Under the pieces are notes generated by a model. It was given only the letters and a program-made list of their open reading frames with translations, was not told the origin of the DNA and did no database searches. Shown here in pieces: positions 35,015 through 43,571 of a stretch of DNA of 64,000 nt. The stretch comes from Martinezella tropici (GTDB taxonomy: Bacteria; Pseudomonadota; Alphaproteobacteria; Rhizobiales; Rhizobiaceae): assembly GCF_008370325.1 (NCBI RefSeq), contig NZ_VNIP01000011.1, forward strand, positions 124,001 through 188,000. The letters are read 5' to 3'. Position 1 is the stretch's first letter, and the number at the start of each line of letters is the position of its first letter. The position numbers and the translations under genes were made by a program.

Positions 35015-35497
35015 ATGCCGGTTTCGCAGGATAGGTTTTCGATCAAACCTTACGAACCAAGCGACGTCCAAGCCACGATCGACATTTTCCTGAGGGCCAT
35101 TCGCGAGGTCGCGTCGAAAGATTACAGCCCGGCTGAGATCGCCGCCTGGGCGAAGGTCGACGATGCCGAGGTCTGGGCGCAGTATCGAGCGAGCCGGCCG
35201 ACCTGGCTTGCGGTGGTTGGTGCCACCCCCATCGGCTTTGCCGATCTGAAATCGGATGGTTGCCTCGACATGATGTTCGTTTCGCCCGATTACCAGGGAA
35301 AGGGCGTCGCCAGCCTATTGCTTGCAACGGTCGAAAGAGCCGCGCGCGAACAGGGCCTTCAGCGGATTTTCACCGAGGCGAGCCTGACCGCCCGCCCCTT
35401 TTTCGAGCGCAAGGGCTTTGTCGTCGTGGCCGCGCAGCGGGTAGAAAAGCGCGGCCAGATATTGTCGAACTTCCTGATGGAAAAAGTGCTCGCGTAA
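35015..35497 (+). CDS. GNAT acetyltransferase
   Basis: 160 residues from the ATG at 35015 with GGGG upstream (a GTG nine bases earlier is the alternative). The start FSIKPYEPSDVQATIDIFLRAIREVASKDYSPAEIAAWA and the CoA motif FVSPDYQGKGVASLLLATVERAARE fit the PhnO/YafP-like GNAT group. The end FFERKGFVVVAAQRVEKRGQILSNFLMEK also matches. Substrate unknown. Confidence 0.82.
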   Translation: MPVSQDRFSIKPYEPSDVQATIDIFLRAIREVASKDYSPAEIAAWAKVDDAEVWAQYRASRPTWLAVVGATPIGFADLKSDGCLDMMFVSPDYQGKGVASLLLATVERAAREQGLQRIFTEASLTARPFFERKGFVVVAAQRVEKRGQILSNFLMEKVLA

Positions 35498-35545
35498 GCT
35501 GCCGAGACCCCGATCGAAACTTCCCTGCGGCGAGCCCGTGAAACT

Positions 35546-35650
35546 TAGAGCATTTCCGCTTTTCTTCGAATCGCGAAAACGCTCTATCTTCTTGTTTCCC
35601 AACGCATTCCGGACGGAAAACCGCTGCGCACTTTTCCTGGAAATGCTCTA
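35546..35650. repeat. Complete dispersed palindromic repeat with 12-bp terminal inverted repeats
   Basis: TAGAGCATTTCC (35546-35557) and GGAAATGCTCTA (35639-35650) are a perfect 12-bp inverted pair. Inside are a second hairpin arm GCTCTA (35581-35586) that can pair with the left end instead, and the nested GCATTCC...GGAAAACCGCTGCGCACTTTTCC core. Total length 105 bp. It lies behind the acetyltransferase gene, and its right end provides the TAG stop of ribE read on the other strand. Confidence 0.75.
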
Positions 35651-36268
35651 GGCTTCGCGGACGACCGGGAATTCCGCCAGCCGGGCGGCGTAGCGGGCCA
35701 TGGTGTCGACTTCGAAATTGACGAAGTCGCCGGCCTTGCGCTCTCCCCAGGTCGTGACCTCGAGCGAATGGCGGATCAGGAGCACGTCGAATTCAGTCCC
35801 ATCGACAGCATTGACGGTCAGCGAGGTGCCATCGAGCGCAACCGACCCCTTCGGCGCCACGAACCTGGCGAGATGTTCCGGCGCGCGCAGGCGGAAACGG
35901 GTCGCGTCACCTTCGGCCGTGACCGAGAGGATTTCCGCCTTACCGTCGATATGGCCGGAAACGATGTGGCCGCCGAGTTCATCTCCGATCTTGAGGGAGC
36001 GTTCGAGGTTGATCCTGGCTCCGGTTTCCCAGGTGCCGATGGTCGTCAGGCGCAGGGCTTCTTCCCATGCCTCGACCTCGAACCAGCGTCCGTTACTGCC
36101 CTCTTCCGGCAGGCCGGTGACCGTCAGGCAGACGCCGGCATGCGAAATCGAGGCGCCCATGTCGATCGTCGCCGGATCGTAATTGGTGGCAACGCGCAGC
36201 TTGATGCCTTCCTTCAAGGGAGAAATGGATTCAACCGTGCCGACATCGGTGACAATTCCGGTAAACAT
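35648..36268 (-). CDS. ribE: Riboflavin synthase, alpha subunit
   Basis: 206 residues from ATG at 36268. Starts MFTGIVTDVGTVESI, and the two lumazine-binding repeats are visible, each with a G(A/G)SIxxxGVCLTV-type motif: ISHAGVCLTVTGL in the first half and VALDGTSLTVNAVDG in the second. It converts two lumazines into riboflavin. The start overlaps the ribD stop by one base (TGATG). Its TAG stop is the terminal triplet of the palindromic repeat at 35546-35650. Confidence 0.95.
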   Translation of the reverse strand: MFTGIVTDVGTVESISPLKEGIKLRVATNYDPATIDMGASISHAGVCLTVTGLPEEGSNGRWFEVEAWEEALRLTTIGTWETGARINLERSLKIGDELGGHIVSGHIDGKAEILSVTAEGDATRFRLRAPEHLARFVAPKGSVALDGTSLTVNAVDGTEFDVLLIRHSLEVTTWGERKAGDFVNFEVDTMARYAARLAEFPVVREA

Positions 36269-37377
36269 CAAAAACCTCTTTCAAATTCGTCGCAGCGATC
36301 ATCGCCGAAGCGGCTTTCGCCGATATGCATGAAACTTGCTGGGATATTGGATTTGAGGACGGGCGATTCAATACCGCGCTTGCCGATATGGGAAGGCCCC
36401 TGGAAGAGCAGGATGCGGTCGACCAGGTCAGCGGCGAGGAAACGCCGCGCCGTCTTCGCGCCGCCCTCCACCAGCAGGGACGAGATGCCGCGCGTACCCA
36501 GGGCCTCCAACAACTCTCCCGGTTCACCCAAATTCGACTGCAATACTTCGACGCCGGCGGCATCGAGGGCTGCGCGGCGCGCCATAAAGGCGTTGTCGGT
36601 ATTGTCGTCGAAGGACGGCGGGTTGGCGGCAACGGCAATAACCGGATATTGCCGCGCCGTCCTTACCAGCTTGCCGCCGAGCGGCAGCTGAAGATTTTCG
36701 TCGATGACGATGCGCAACGGCGAGCGGTCTTCCAGGCCGGGAAGCCGACAGGTCAATTCCGGATCGTCTGATATCGCGGTGCCGATACCGACGAGAATGG
36801 CGTCGCTTTCGGCCCGCAGCATCTGCACCTGTGCCCGCGAGATGTCGCCGGTGATGCGTACCTGCCCCTCGCCCATCTTGCCGATCATGCCATCGGCGGA
36901 AATGGCAAGCTTGAGAGTCACATAGGGGCGGTTTCTCGTCTGGCGCATGAGATAGCCTGCCAGAGCCCGCCTGCCCTCCGTTTCCAGAATGCCGGCATCG
37001 ACCTCGATGCCGGCTTCGCGCAGCATGTTGATGCCGCGCCCGGAAACGCGCTGATCGGGATCGGTAACGCTGATGACGACACGCGCCACGCCATAGGCAA
37101 TCAACGCCTCTGCGCAGGGCGGCGTCCTGCCATAGTGGGAACAGGGCTCGAGCGACACATAGGCGGTGGCACCTCGTGCCGCCTCGCCCGCCTCGGCCAG
37201 AGCCTGAGGCTCGGCATGCGGGCGACCGCCCAGCGCTGTTACGGCGCTGCCCAAAACGACGCCATCCTTGACGATGACGCAGCCGACGGATGGGTTCGTG
37301 GAGGTCAGTCCAAGATGCCGGCGCGACAGACGGATGGCCGCGGCCATGAAACGCTCGTCCTCGGGTCGCGGCGCCAT
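36268..37377 (-). CDS. ribD: Riboflavin biosynthesis bifunctional deaminase/reductase
   Basis: 369 residues. The N-terminal deaminase domain has the zinc ligands in GGRPHAEPQALAEAG and LEPCSHYGRTPPCAEALI. The C-terminal reductase domain starts around residue 150 (RPYVTLKLAISADGMIGKMGEG) and ends with a LLVEGGAKTARRFLAADLVD motif. It carries out the two steps between the GTP-cyclohydrolase product and the ribityl-aminopyrimidine. Two bases separate it from nrdR. Confidence 0.96.
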   Translation of the reverse strand: MAPRPEDERFMAAAIRLSRRHLGLTSTNPSVGCVIVKDGVVLGSAVTALGGRPHAEPQALAEAGEAARGATAYVSLEPCSHYGRTPPCAEALIAYGVARVVISVTDPDQRVSGRGINMLREAGIEVDAGILETEGRRALAGYLMRQTRNRPYVTLKLAISADGMIGKMGEGQVRITGDISRAQVQMLRAESDAILVGIGTAISDDPELTCRLPGLEDRSPLRIVIDENLQLPLGGKLVRTARQYPVIAVAANPPSFDDNTDNAFMARRAALDAAGVEVLQSNLGEPGELLEALGTRGISSLLVEGGAKTARRFLAADLVDRILLFQGPSHIGKRGIESPVLKSNIPASFMHIGESRFGDDRCDEFERGF

Positions 37378-37379
37378 GG

Positions 37380-37856
37380 TCAGGGATCCAGCGGATCGCG
37401 GGCGATCTTCGCGTTGATCTCTTCGATCACATGCTCGAAATCTTCCGCATGCGAAAAATCACGATAGACGGAGGCATAGCGTACGAAGGCGACGTCATCG
37501 AGGCTCTTCAGCGCCTCCAGCACCTGCAGACCGATCTGCTCGGAGCTGATTTCGGTCTCGCCGGAGCTTTCAAGGCGACGGACGATGCCGGAAACGGCGC
37601 GCTCGATGCGGTCGCGGTCGACCGGGCGTTTGCGCAGCGCGATCTCGAAAGAGCGCACCAGCTTGTCGCGATCGAACAGCACCTTGCGACCGGTCTTCTT
37701 GATGACCATCAGTTCGCGCAGTTGCACGCGCTCGAAGGTGGTGAAGCGGCCGCCGCAATCCGGACAAATGCGCCGACGGCGGATGGACGTATTGTCCTCC
37801 GCCGGGCGCGAGTCCTTGACCTGGGTGTCTTCTGAGCCGCAGTAAGGGCAGCGCAT
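37380..37856 (-). CDS. nrdR: Transcriptional repressor NrdR
   Basis: 158 residues. The N-terminal zinc ribbon has CPYCGSEDTQVKDSRPAED and ICPDCGGRFTTFERVQL, with the four cysteines in place. The ATP-cone domain follows (VIKKTGRKVLFDRDKLVRSFEIALRKRPVD and VFVRYASVYRDF). NrdR senses dATP/ATP and represses ribonucleotide reductase genes through NrdR boxes. It sits between glyA and ribD, the usual order in this group of bacteria. Confidence 0.97.
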   Translation of the reverse strand: MRCPYCGSEDTQVKDSRPAEDNTSIRRRRICPDCGGRFTTFERVQLRELMVIKKTGRKVLFDRDKLVRSFEIALRKRPVDRDRIERAVSGIVRRLESSGETEISSEQIGLQVLEALKSLDDVAFVRYASVYRDFSHAEDFEHVIEEINAKIARDPLDP

Positions 37857-37865
37857 GCGCTCTCC

Positions 37866-39164
37866 TTAGCCCATATAGCCGTACATCGGGAAGCGGTCGG
37901 TGAGCTTGACCACTTTCTCGCGTACGGCGGCTTCGACAGCGGCATTGCCTTCGTCGGAATTGGCGACCTTCAGGCCATCGAGCACTTCGATGATCAGATT
38001 GCCGATTTCCCGGAATTCGGCTTCCTTGAAGCCGCGCGTCGTGCCGGCCGGCGTGCCGAGGCGGACGCCGGAGGTGACGAAGGGCTTCTCTGGGTCGAAG
38101 GGAATGCCGTTCTTGTTGCAGGTGACATAAGCGCGGCCGAGTGCGGCTTCCGCGCGCTTGCCGGTGGCGTTCTTCTTGCGCAGGTCGACCAGCATCAGGT
38201 GGTTGTCGGTGCCGCCGGAGACGACGTCGACACCGCCGGAGATCAGCGTTTCGGCGAGCGCCTTGGCGTTCTTGACGATCTGAGCCGCGTAGTCCTTGAA
38301 CTCCGGCTGCAGCGCTTCACCGAGGGCAACGGCCTTGGCGGCGATGACATGCATCAGCGGGCCACCCTGGAGACCCGGGAAGACGGCCGAATTGAACTTC
38401 TTCGCCAGATCCTCGTCATTGGTGAGGATCATGCCGCCGCGCGGGCCGCGGAGCGACTTGTGCGTGGTCGTGGTGGCGACATGGCAATGCGGGAACGGCG
38501 ACGGATGCTGGCCGCCGGCAACAAGACCGGCGATATGCGCCATGTCGACCATCAGATAGGCGCCGACGCTGTCGGCGATCTCGCGGAAACGCTTCCAGTC
38601 CCAGATGCGGGAATAGGCCGTGCCGCCGGCGATGATCAGCTTCGGCTTGGTTCCCTCAGCCTTGCGCTGCACTTCGTCCATGTCGAGCAGGTTGTCGCCT
38701 TCGCGCACGCCGTAGGACACGACGTTGAACCACTTGCCGGACATGTTAACCGGCGAACCATGCGTCAGGTGGCCACCCGAATTGAGGTCGAGGCCCATGA
38801 AGGTGTCGCCCGGCTGCAGCAGCGCGAGAAAGACGGCCTGGTTCATCTGCGAACCGGAATTCGGCTGGACGTTGGCGAAGTTGACGCCGAACAGTTTCTT
38901 GGCGCGCTCGATAGCGAGCTCTTCGGCGATATCGACGAACTGGCAGCCGCCATAATAGCGCTTGCCCGGATAACCTTCGGCGTACTTGTTCGTCATGATC
39001 GAACCTTGCGCTTCCAGAACGGCGCGCGAGACGATGTTTTCCGAGGCGATCAGCTCGATTTCGTGGCGCTGACGACCCAGTTCCTTACCGATCGCACCAA
39101 AGATTTCCGGATCGGTATCGGCAAGCGAGCGATTGAAGAAGGGTTCGGTGGACGCATTGGTCAT
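37866..39164 (-). CDS. glyA: Serine hydroxymethyltransferase
   Basis: 432 residues from the ATG at 39164 with AGGAG upstream. Full family signature: RQRHEIELIASENIVSRAV, YAEGYPGKRYYGGCQ, and the PLP lysine in VATTTTHKSLRGPRGG (about residue 243), then FPGLQGGPLMHVIA. It interconverts serine and glycine and supplies one-carbon units as methylene-THF. It leads the nrdR-ribD-ribE group; nrdR begins 9 bp after its stop. Confidence 0.97.
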   Translation of the reverse strand: MTNASTEPFFNRSLADTDPEIFGAIGKELGRQRHEIELIASENIVSRAVLEAQGSIMTNKYAEGYPGKRYYGGCQFVDIAEELAIERAKKLFGVNFANVQPNSGSQMNQAVFLALLQPGDTFMGLDLNSGGHLTHGSPVNMSGKWFNVVSYGVREGDNLLDMDEVQRKAEGTKPKLIIAGGTAYSRIWDWKRFREIADSVGAYLMVDMAHIAGLVAGGQHPSPFPHCHVATTTTHKSLRGPRGGMILTNDEDLAKKFNSAVFPGLQGGPLMHVIAAKAVALGEALQPEFKDYAAQIVKNAKALAETLISGGVDVVSGGTDNHLMLVDLRKKNATGKRAEAALGRAYVTCNKNGIPFDPEKPFVTSGVRLGTPAGTTRGFKEAEFREIGNLIIEVLDGLKVANSDEGNAAVEAAVREKVVKLTDRFPMYGYMG

Positions 39165-39252
39165 CGTGAAAGCTCCTGAACGGGCCGGAACGGCAATGCA
39201 GACGGTATTAGCGTTAGGGTCGCCGGAGAGCAATACGACCAGCGACATTTGC

Positions 39253-39352
39253 GCGCATAATCCCGAAATCGAGCACGATTTCGGAAAAGATTATGCGCTA
39301 TTTCAAAGCGTTACTGCGTCCTTTGCGCGTCCAAAGACGCGCGGTGCAGTAA
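39253..39352. repeat. Composite double-hairpin intergenic repeat
   Basis: The first module has perfect outer arms GCGCATAATC (39253-39262) and GATTATGCGC (39289-39298), with inner arms CCGAAATCG/CGATTTCGG (39262-39270 and 39276-39284). The second module has TTACTGC/GCAGTAA (39311-39317 and 39346-39352) enclosing GCGCGTC/GACGCGC (39325-39331 and 39336-39342). Such compound palindromes are common in rhizobial intergenic DNA. It lies upstream of glyA and after the L,D-transpeptidase gene. Confidence 0.65.
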
Positions 39353-39382
39353 GCATTCTGCGCAGCACGGCGCCGGCCAATG

Positions 39383-39409
39383 AAAAAGCCGCGTCCAGGG
39401 ACGCGGCTT
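39383..39409 (-). terminator. Terminator of the L,D-transpeptidase gene
   Basis: AAGCCGCGTCC (39386-39396) and GGACGCGGCTT (39399-39409) form an 11-bp stem with a 2-nt centre. On the minus strand it is followed by TTTTT. It is located 28 bp behind the stop codon. Confidence 0.85.
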
Positions 39410-39436
39410 CCATAAGAATTGCAACCAGGCGGCCGA

Positions 39437-40750
39437 TTATTGAACCGGCTGCTCCATGCCCTGGGTCGTATTGAGCGCCAACTGGGAGTTGCCGTCGAGA
39501 TTATAGATGTCATCGCGGAACTGGACGATGCCGTCGCGGGCGCTCCAAGCCGAAATATAGACGAAATAGACAGGCACTTCCGACGCCAAGGTGATCGGCG
39601 TATTGACGCGGGTGGAGATGACCTGCTCCATGTGCTGACGCGGCCAGCCGGGCGTTTCGGCCAACAGCCAGGTCGCCAGGTCGCGCACGTTCTGAACGCG
39701 AACGCAGCCCGAGCTGTCGAAACGCATCAGCTTGTTGAACAGGCCCTGCTCGGGCGTATCGTGCATGTATTCGTTGTTGGGGTTGTGGAAGTTGATCTTC
39801 GTGGACGCCATGGCGTTGGTCTTGCCCGGGTCCTGACGGAACATCAGGTCTGGCGCCTTGTCCGAATTCCAGTCGATCGTCTCGGGCGCTACTTCCTGGC
39901 CCTTGCCGTCGATAAGGCGAATGTTGTTCTTCGTCAGGTAGGTCGGGTCCTTGCGCATCAAGGGCACGATGTCCTTGATGACGATGGAGCGCGGTGCCGT
40001 CCAATACGGGTTGAGGATGACCTCGTAGATCTTTGAATTGATGATATGCGTCGGCCGTGATTCCCGGCCGACGATCGCCTGGTGGCGCAGCGCCACCTGA
40101 CCATCCTCGACGGCTTCGACACGTGTCGCCGGGATGTTGACCATGACGTGACGACGGCCGAGGTCGGATGGGAACGTCTGTAGGCGAACAAGATTGGTGT
40201 TCAGCTGCTGCAGGCGGACATTGGCGGGGATGTTCATCGCCTTCAGCGTGAAATCGCCCATGACGCCATCCGCCGGCAGTCCGTGACGGGCCTGGAAACG
40301 CTTGACCGCACCGTCGACGTAGGAATCGAAGGCAGCGGAGATACCAGCCTCGCGCGGCAGGTCACCGGTAATCATCAAATGCTGGCGCAGCGACTGTACG
40401 GCCGGATCGGTCGCGCCGAGCTGCAGAGGCTGCTGGCTTGTCGGATTGATCTGCGGCCATCCGCCGTTGGCGGCAATGTTCTGATATTGCGCGATCGCCT
40501 GCTGAATATTCGATACGGAATCTGGCCCGAGGATCGGCGCGTTCGACTGGACGGCGGCGGCGGTGCGCGCCGCAGCCTTGGCGTCGAACTGATCGTCCCA
40601 ATTGCCGCGGGAGCGATCATTGATCAACGCCTCGAGCGGAGTCGCGTTTTGCGCGAGGGCCGGAGCGGCCAGTGCGGCAGCGCCAAGAGTTGCAGCCGAC
40701 CGCAGGAAAGAGCGGCGCGAAAAGGGTCCAATTCCGTTTTTCTTCGACAT
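39437..40750 (-). CDS. L,D-transpeptidase with Tat-type signal (LdtP-like)
   Basis: 437 residues. The N-terminus has a twin-arginine signal (FSRRSFLRSAATLGAAALAAPALAQ). A peptidoglycan-binding domain follows around 170-215 (DGAVKRFQARHGLPADGVMG), then a YkuD catalytic domain with MHDTPEQGLFNKLMRFDSSGCVRV, whose His and Cys (about 345) are the active residues. It makes 3-3 cross-links in peptidoglycan in the periplasm. The MarR-type gene upstream on the same strand matches the LdtR regulator known to control an L,D-transpeptidase (LdtP) in Liberibacter and Sinorhizobium, so this is a likely LdtP; gene naming is inference. Confidence 0.88.
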   Translation of the reverse strand: MSKKNGIGPFSRRSFLRSAATLGAAALAAPALAQNATPLEALINDRSRGNWDDQFDAKAAARTAAAVQSNAPILGPDSVSNIQQAIAQYQNIAANGGWPQINPTSQQPLQLGATDPAVQSLRQHLMITGDLPREAGISAAFDSYVDGAVKRFQARHGLPADGVMGDFTLKAMNIPANVRLQQLNTNLVRLQTFPSDLGRRHVMVNIPATRVEAVEDGQVALRHQAIVGRESRPTHIINSKIYEVILNPYWTAPRSIVIKDIVPLMRKDPTYLTKNNIRLIDGKGQEVAPETIDWNSDKAPDLMFRQDPGKTNAMASTKINFHNPNNEYMHDTPEQGLFNKLMRFDSSGCVRVQNVRDLATWLLAETPGWPRQHMEQVISTRVNTPITLASEVPVYFVYISAWSARDGIVQFRDDIYNLDGNSQLALNTTQGMEQPVQ

Positions 40751-41296
40751 ATCCTAACCGTTCAACGCTGCGATCCAAATCATGCGCAGCCTAGAGAGGA
40801 AGCAGTAAATAGCGCAGCTCGCGCCAAGTAACGCCGCTCAGTATCAATCAGCACCCTTAAAGCACCATCAAAAACTTCGCCACGAACTATCACAATATTG
40901 CGAAGCGAAGACCTTTGGGCCGTAAGATCGAAATTCGAGAGCGCTGCTTGCCGTCCGTTTCCGCTGTCATAGCAATATGGCCAATTCGTGTCGCCCGGCA
41001 TGGAACTTGCCTTACCGCGCGACGCGGAAATAAAAGCCAAACTGCATTTGCTAAAATACCACAGCTGCGGGTGGTTCATAGCCTGTCTTGAACCGGCGTC
41101 AATGGCGCACGCATCTTGCAGGTCAGATGTGACATAAAGCGAGGGACGCGCGTGGCAAAAAACGCACAATTATAGCGTCGCAACGCATTCAAGCCGGACA
41201 GCAGGGCAAGCCGGACACGCAGGGCAAGCCGGACACGCAGGGAACGTGTCCAGCTTGTATTTACTGGAAGGTCTTATGATCAATCGGCACCGTTAC
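40751..41296. other. 546-bp region between ldtR and the L,D-transpeptidase gene
   Basis: No gene I can support. It holds the promoter and probably the LdtR operator of the transpeptidase gene. At 41191-41242 there is a short tandem array (unit of about 18 bp, AAGCCGGACACGCAGGGC), and at 41231-41250 the hairpin GGACACG/CGTGTCC. Confidence 0.4.
41191..41250. repeat. 18-bp tandem repeat ending in a hairpin
   Basis: Three units of AAGCCGGACACGCAGGGC-type sequence: 41191-41207 (degenerate, lacking about one base), 41208-41225 and 41226-41242. The last unit runs into a GGACACG-7nt-CGTGTCC stem. It lies about 50 bp downstream of the ldtR stop on the minus strand and has no T-run. Confidence 0.6.
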
Positions 41297-41815
41297 TTAC
41301 ATGCGGTAAGCGATGCTGTCGTTCCAGAAGCGGTCGAGGCGCTGCAGCAGCTTGTTCATCTGAGTGAATTCGTCGGTGCCGATGCCGCCGACCTTGTCGA
41401 TCGAGCCGATATGGCGCTCATAGAGCTTGGCGACGGTTTCGGCGATGTCCTGGCCCGTTTCCGTCAGGCTGATGCGGACCGAGCGGCGGTCGATGCGCGA
41501 GCGCTGATGGTTGATAAAGCCGAGGTCGACCAGCTTCTTGACGTTGTAGGAAACGTTGGAGCCGAGGTAGAAGCCGCGGGAGCGCAGCTCGCCGGCCGTC
41601 AGCTCGGAATTGCCGATGTTGAAGAGGAGAAGCGCCTGGACGGCGTTGACGTCGTCGCGACCCTGACGGTCGAACTCGTCCTTGATAACATCGAGCAGGC
41701 GGCGGTGCAGACGCTCGACCAGGTGAAGGGATTCCATGTAGAGAGCCCGGATGTCGTCAACCTGCTGACCCTGAGCGTTTGCAACTGCCTGCGGCTTGAT
41801 TTTCGTGTTCATCAT
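41297..41815 (-). CDS. ldtR: MarR-family regulator, LdtR-like
   Basis: 172 residues. A winged-helix MarR domain is visible: VIKDEFDRQGRDDVNAVQALLLFNIGNSELTAGELRSRGFYLGSNVSYNVKKLVDLGFINHQRSRIDRRSVRISLTETGQDI. The RIDRRS wing and the SNVSYNVKKL recognition helix match the long alphaproteobacterial MarR group that includes LdtR of Liberibacter and Sinorhizobium. It is expected to regulate the L,D-transpeptidase gene 546 bp downstream, and envelope stress. GAGG precedes the ATG at 41815; a second ATG follows. Confidence 0.8.
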   Translation of the reverse strand: MMNTKIKPQAVANAQGQQVDDIRALYMESLHLVERLHRRLLDVIKDEFDRQGRDDVNAVQALLLFNIGNSELTAGELRSRGFYLGSNVSYNVKKLVDLGFINHQRSRIDRRSVRISLTETGQDIAETVAKLYERHIGSIDKVGGIGTDEFTQMNKLLQRLDRFWNDSIAYRM

Positions 41816-41945
41816 AACTTGGCCTCACTCTGTTTTGTTTGGCGGTGTCGTTTTCTTCCCGCCTTGAGTGAGACCCTATCGAATACACATAAAATTCTAC
41901 TTAAACTGCAGGCTTAACAGCACCTTACCGCGAAGTCTTGGTGTC

Positions 41946-42386
41946 TCAGGGTAAATCAACCATTACCTGCTGCCGACGACGCCGACGTTTTTCCTGCCAC
42001 AGCAGGACGCGGAAAAGACAATAGATCACCGCGACGCAGGCATGCAAGATCATGATCAGGGGGTTAGAGCCGAATATCTCCGGCCAGGCTCCATACATCA
42101 ATCCCTGCCCGCCTGCGGCGAGCACCCACATGACCGGCCCCCAGGAGACGGTGAGCCATAAGCCGAGGGCGGCTACCGGAAAAACCACGGCGAGCCCCGC
42201 ACCCGCAACCTTCCACGGCAGGGCCAGCAGATCGAACCGCGCATGGCCATCCAGCGAGTAGCCGACCAGCATCGCCCAATATTGCAGGCCGAGCCAGAAA
42301 CAGGCGATCGCGATCAGCCGCAGGAACAGCACGAACAGGATGTCCGTCAGCGTATTCTTGGGTACGGTCGAAGAATCAGGTTCCAT
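41946..42386 (-). CDS. Four-helix membrane protein (DUF6163-like)
   Basis: 146 residues from the ATG at 42386. Four membrane helices are predicted, at about residues 15-38, 55-78, 85-104 and 112-131, ending in a strongly basic tail (LLWQEKRRRRRQQVMVDLP). It resembles the small conserved rhizobial membrane protein often annotated DUF6163, which lies between ldtR and hemB; the family name is from memory and less certain. Function unknown. A second ATG (42410) upstream could lengthen it. Confidence 0.6.
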   Translation of the reverse strand: MEPDSSTVPKNTLTDILFVLFLRLIAIACFWLGLQYWAMLVGYSLDGHARFDLLALPWKVAGAGLAVVFPVAALGLWLTVSWGPVMWVLAAGGQGLMYGAWPEIFGSNPLIMILHACVAVIYCLFRVLLWQEKRRRRRQQVMVDLP

Positions 42387-42535
42387 GCGCGAACAATACG
42401 TAGGAGGCATCGGCCTCGCCAGAATATAATGGCTGCGGCCTTTCACCTGGTTTTGAATCCTGGGGACAGCGTGATAGGTACGCGGCCTATATCTATATAG
42501 AGTGCCATAAATAGACGAAGAAGGATGGCGGCATC

Positions 42536-43549
42536 ATGGAGAACAAGACGCATCTCGTTGACGAGATCACCGGGCATCGCCGCATGCGACGCAACCGCAA
42601 GGCCGATTGGACGCGCCGCCTGGTACAGGAAAACCGGCTGACGGTCGATGATCTGATCTGGCCGATCTTCCTGATCCCCGGCACCGGCATCCTCGAGCCG
42701 ATCCCCGCAATGCCCGGCGTCAACCGCATGACGGTGGACAAGGCCGTGGAAGCCGCGAAGGAAGCAGCCGATCTCGGCATTCCGGCGCTTGCCACCTTCC
42801 CGAACATCGAAATGGAGCTGCGCGACGAGACCGGCTCCAACAGCCTCGAGAAGAACAATCTCATCAATCTTGCCACTGCCGCCATCAAGAAGGCCGTTCC
42901 GAATATCGGCGTCATCACCGATGTCGCCCTCGACCCCTTCACCAGCCACGGCCATGACGGCATCCTGCGCGGCAATGAGATCGTCAACGATGAAACCGTC
43001 GAGCAGGTGGCGCTGGCCGCCGTCTATCAGGCGGATGCGGGTGCCGATATCATCGCGCCTTCGGAAATGATGGACGGGCGCATCGGCGCGATCCGCCAGG
43101 CGCTCGACGCCGCCGGCCACCAGAATGTCGGCATCATGAGCTATGCGACGAAATTCAGCTCGGCCTTCTACGGTCCCTATCGCGAGGCGATTTCGACCGG
43201 CGGCCTGCTGAAGGGCGACAAGAAGACCTATTACATCGATCCGGCCAACGGCACCGAAGCCGTGCGCGACGCCACGCTCGACGTCGAGGAAGGTGCCGAC
43301 ATGCTGATGGTCAAGCCCGGTCTGCCCTATCTCGACATCTGTTGGCGGCTGAAGGAAGCCTTCGGCCTTCCGACCTTCGCCTATCAGGTCTCTGGCGAAT
43401 ACGCGATGATCAAGGCCGCGGCCGCCAACGGCTGGATCGACGGCGAGAGGGTGATGCTCGAAACCCTGCTCGCCTTCAAGCGCGCCGGCTGCGACGGTAT
43501 CCTCACCTATTTCGCCATGGATGTTGCAAAGCATCTCGCGCGAAAATAG
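42536..43549 (+). CDS. hemB: Delta-aminolevulinic acid dehydratase (porphobilinogen synthase)
   Basis: 337 residues. Active-site lysines lie in IMSYATKFSSAFYGPYR and DMLMVKPGLPYLDI. Where zinc-type enzymes have a three-cysteine motif, this one has ITDVALDPFTSHGHDG, so it belongs to the magnesium-dependent group common in alphaproteobacteria. It joins two 5-aminolevulinate molecules into porphobilinogen for heme and cobalamin synthesis. The RDD gene follows 77 bp later. Confidence 0.97.
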   Translation: MENKTHLVDEITGHRRMRRNRKADWTRRLVQENRLTVDDLIWPIFLIPGTGILEPIPAMPGVNRMTVDKAVEAAKEAADLGIPALATFPNIEMELRDETGSNSLEKNNLINLATAAIKKAVPNIGVITDVALDPFTSHGHDGILRGNEIVNDETVEQVALAAVYQADAGADIIAPSEMMDGRIGAIRQALDAAGHQNVGIMSYATKFSSAFYGPYREAISTGGLLKGDKKTYYIDPANGTEAVRDATLDVEEGADMLMVKPGLPYLDICWRLKEAFGLPTFAYQVSGEYAMIKAAAANGWIDGERVMLETLLAFKRAGCDGILTYFAMDVAKHLARK

Positions 43550-43571
43550 CTCCGCACCATTCGCTTATTGT

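Noticed and set aside
40780..41169. 129-codon frame on the minus strand upstream of the L,D-transpeptidase gene
   Set aside because: Its composition is not protein-like and it lies in the control region; no family is recognised.
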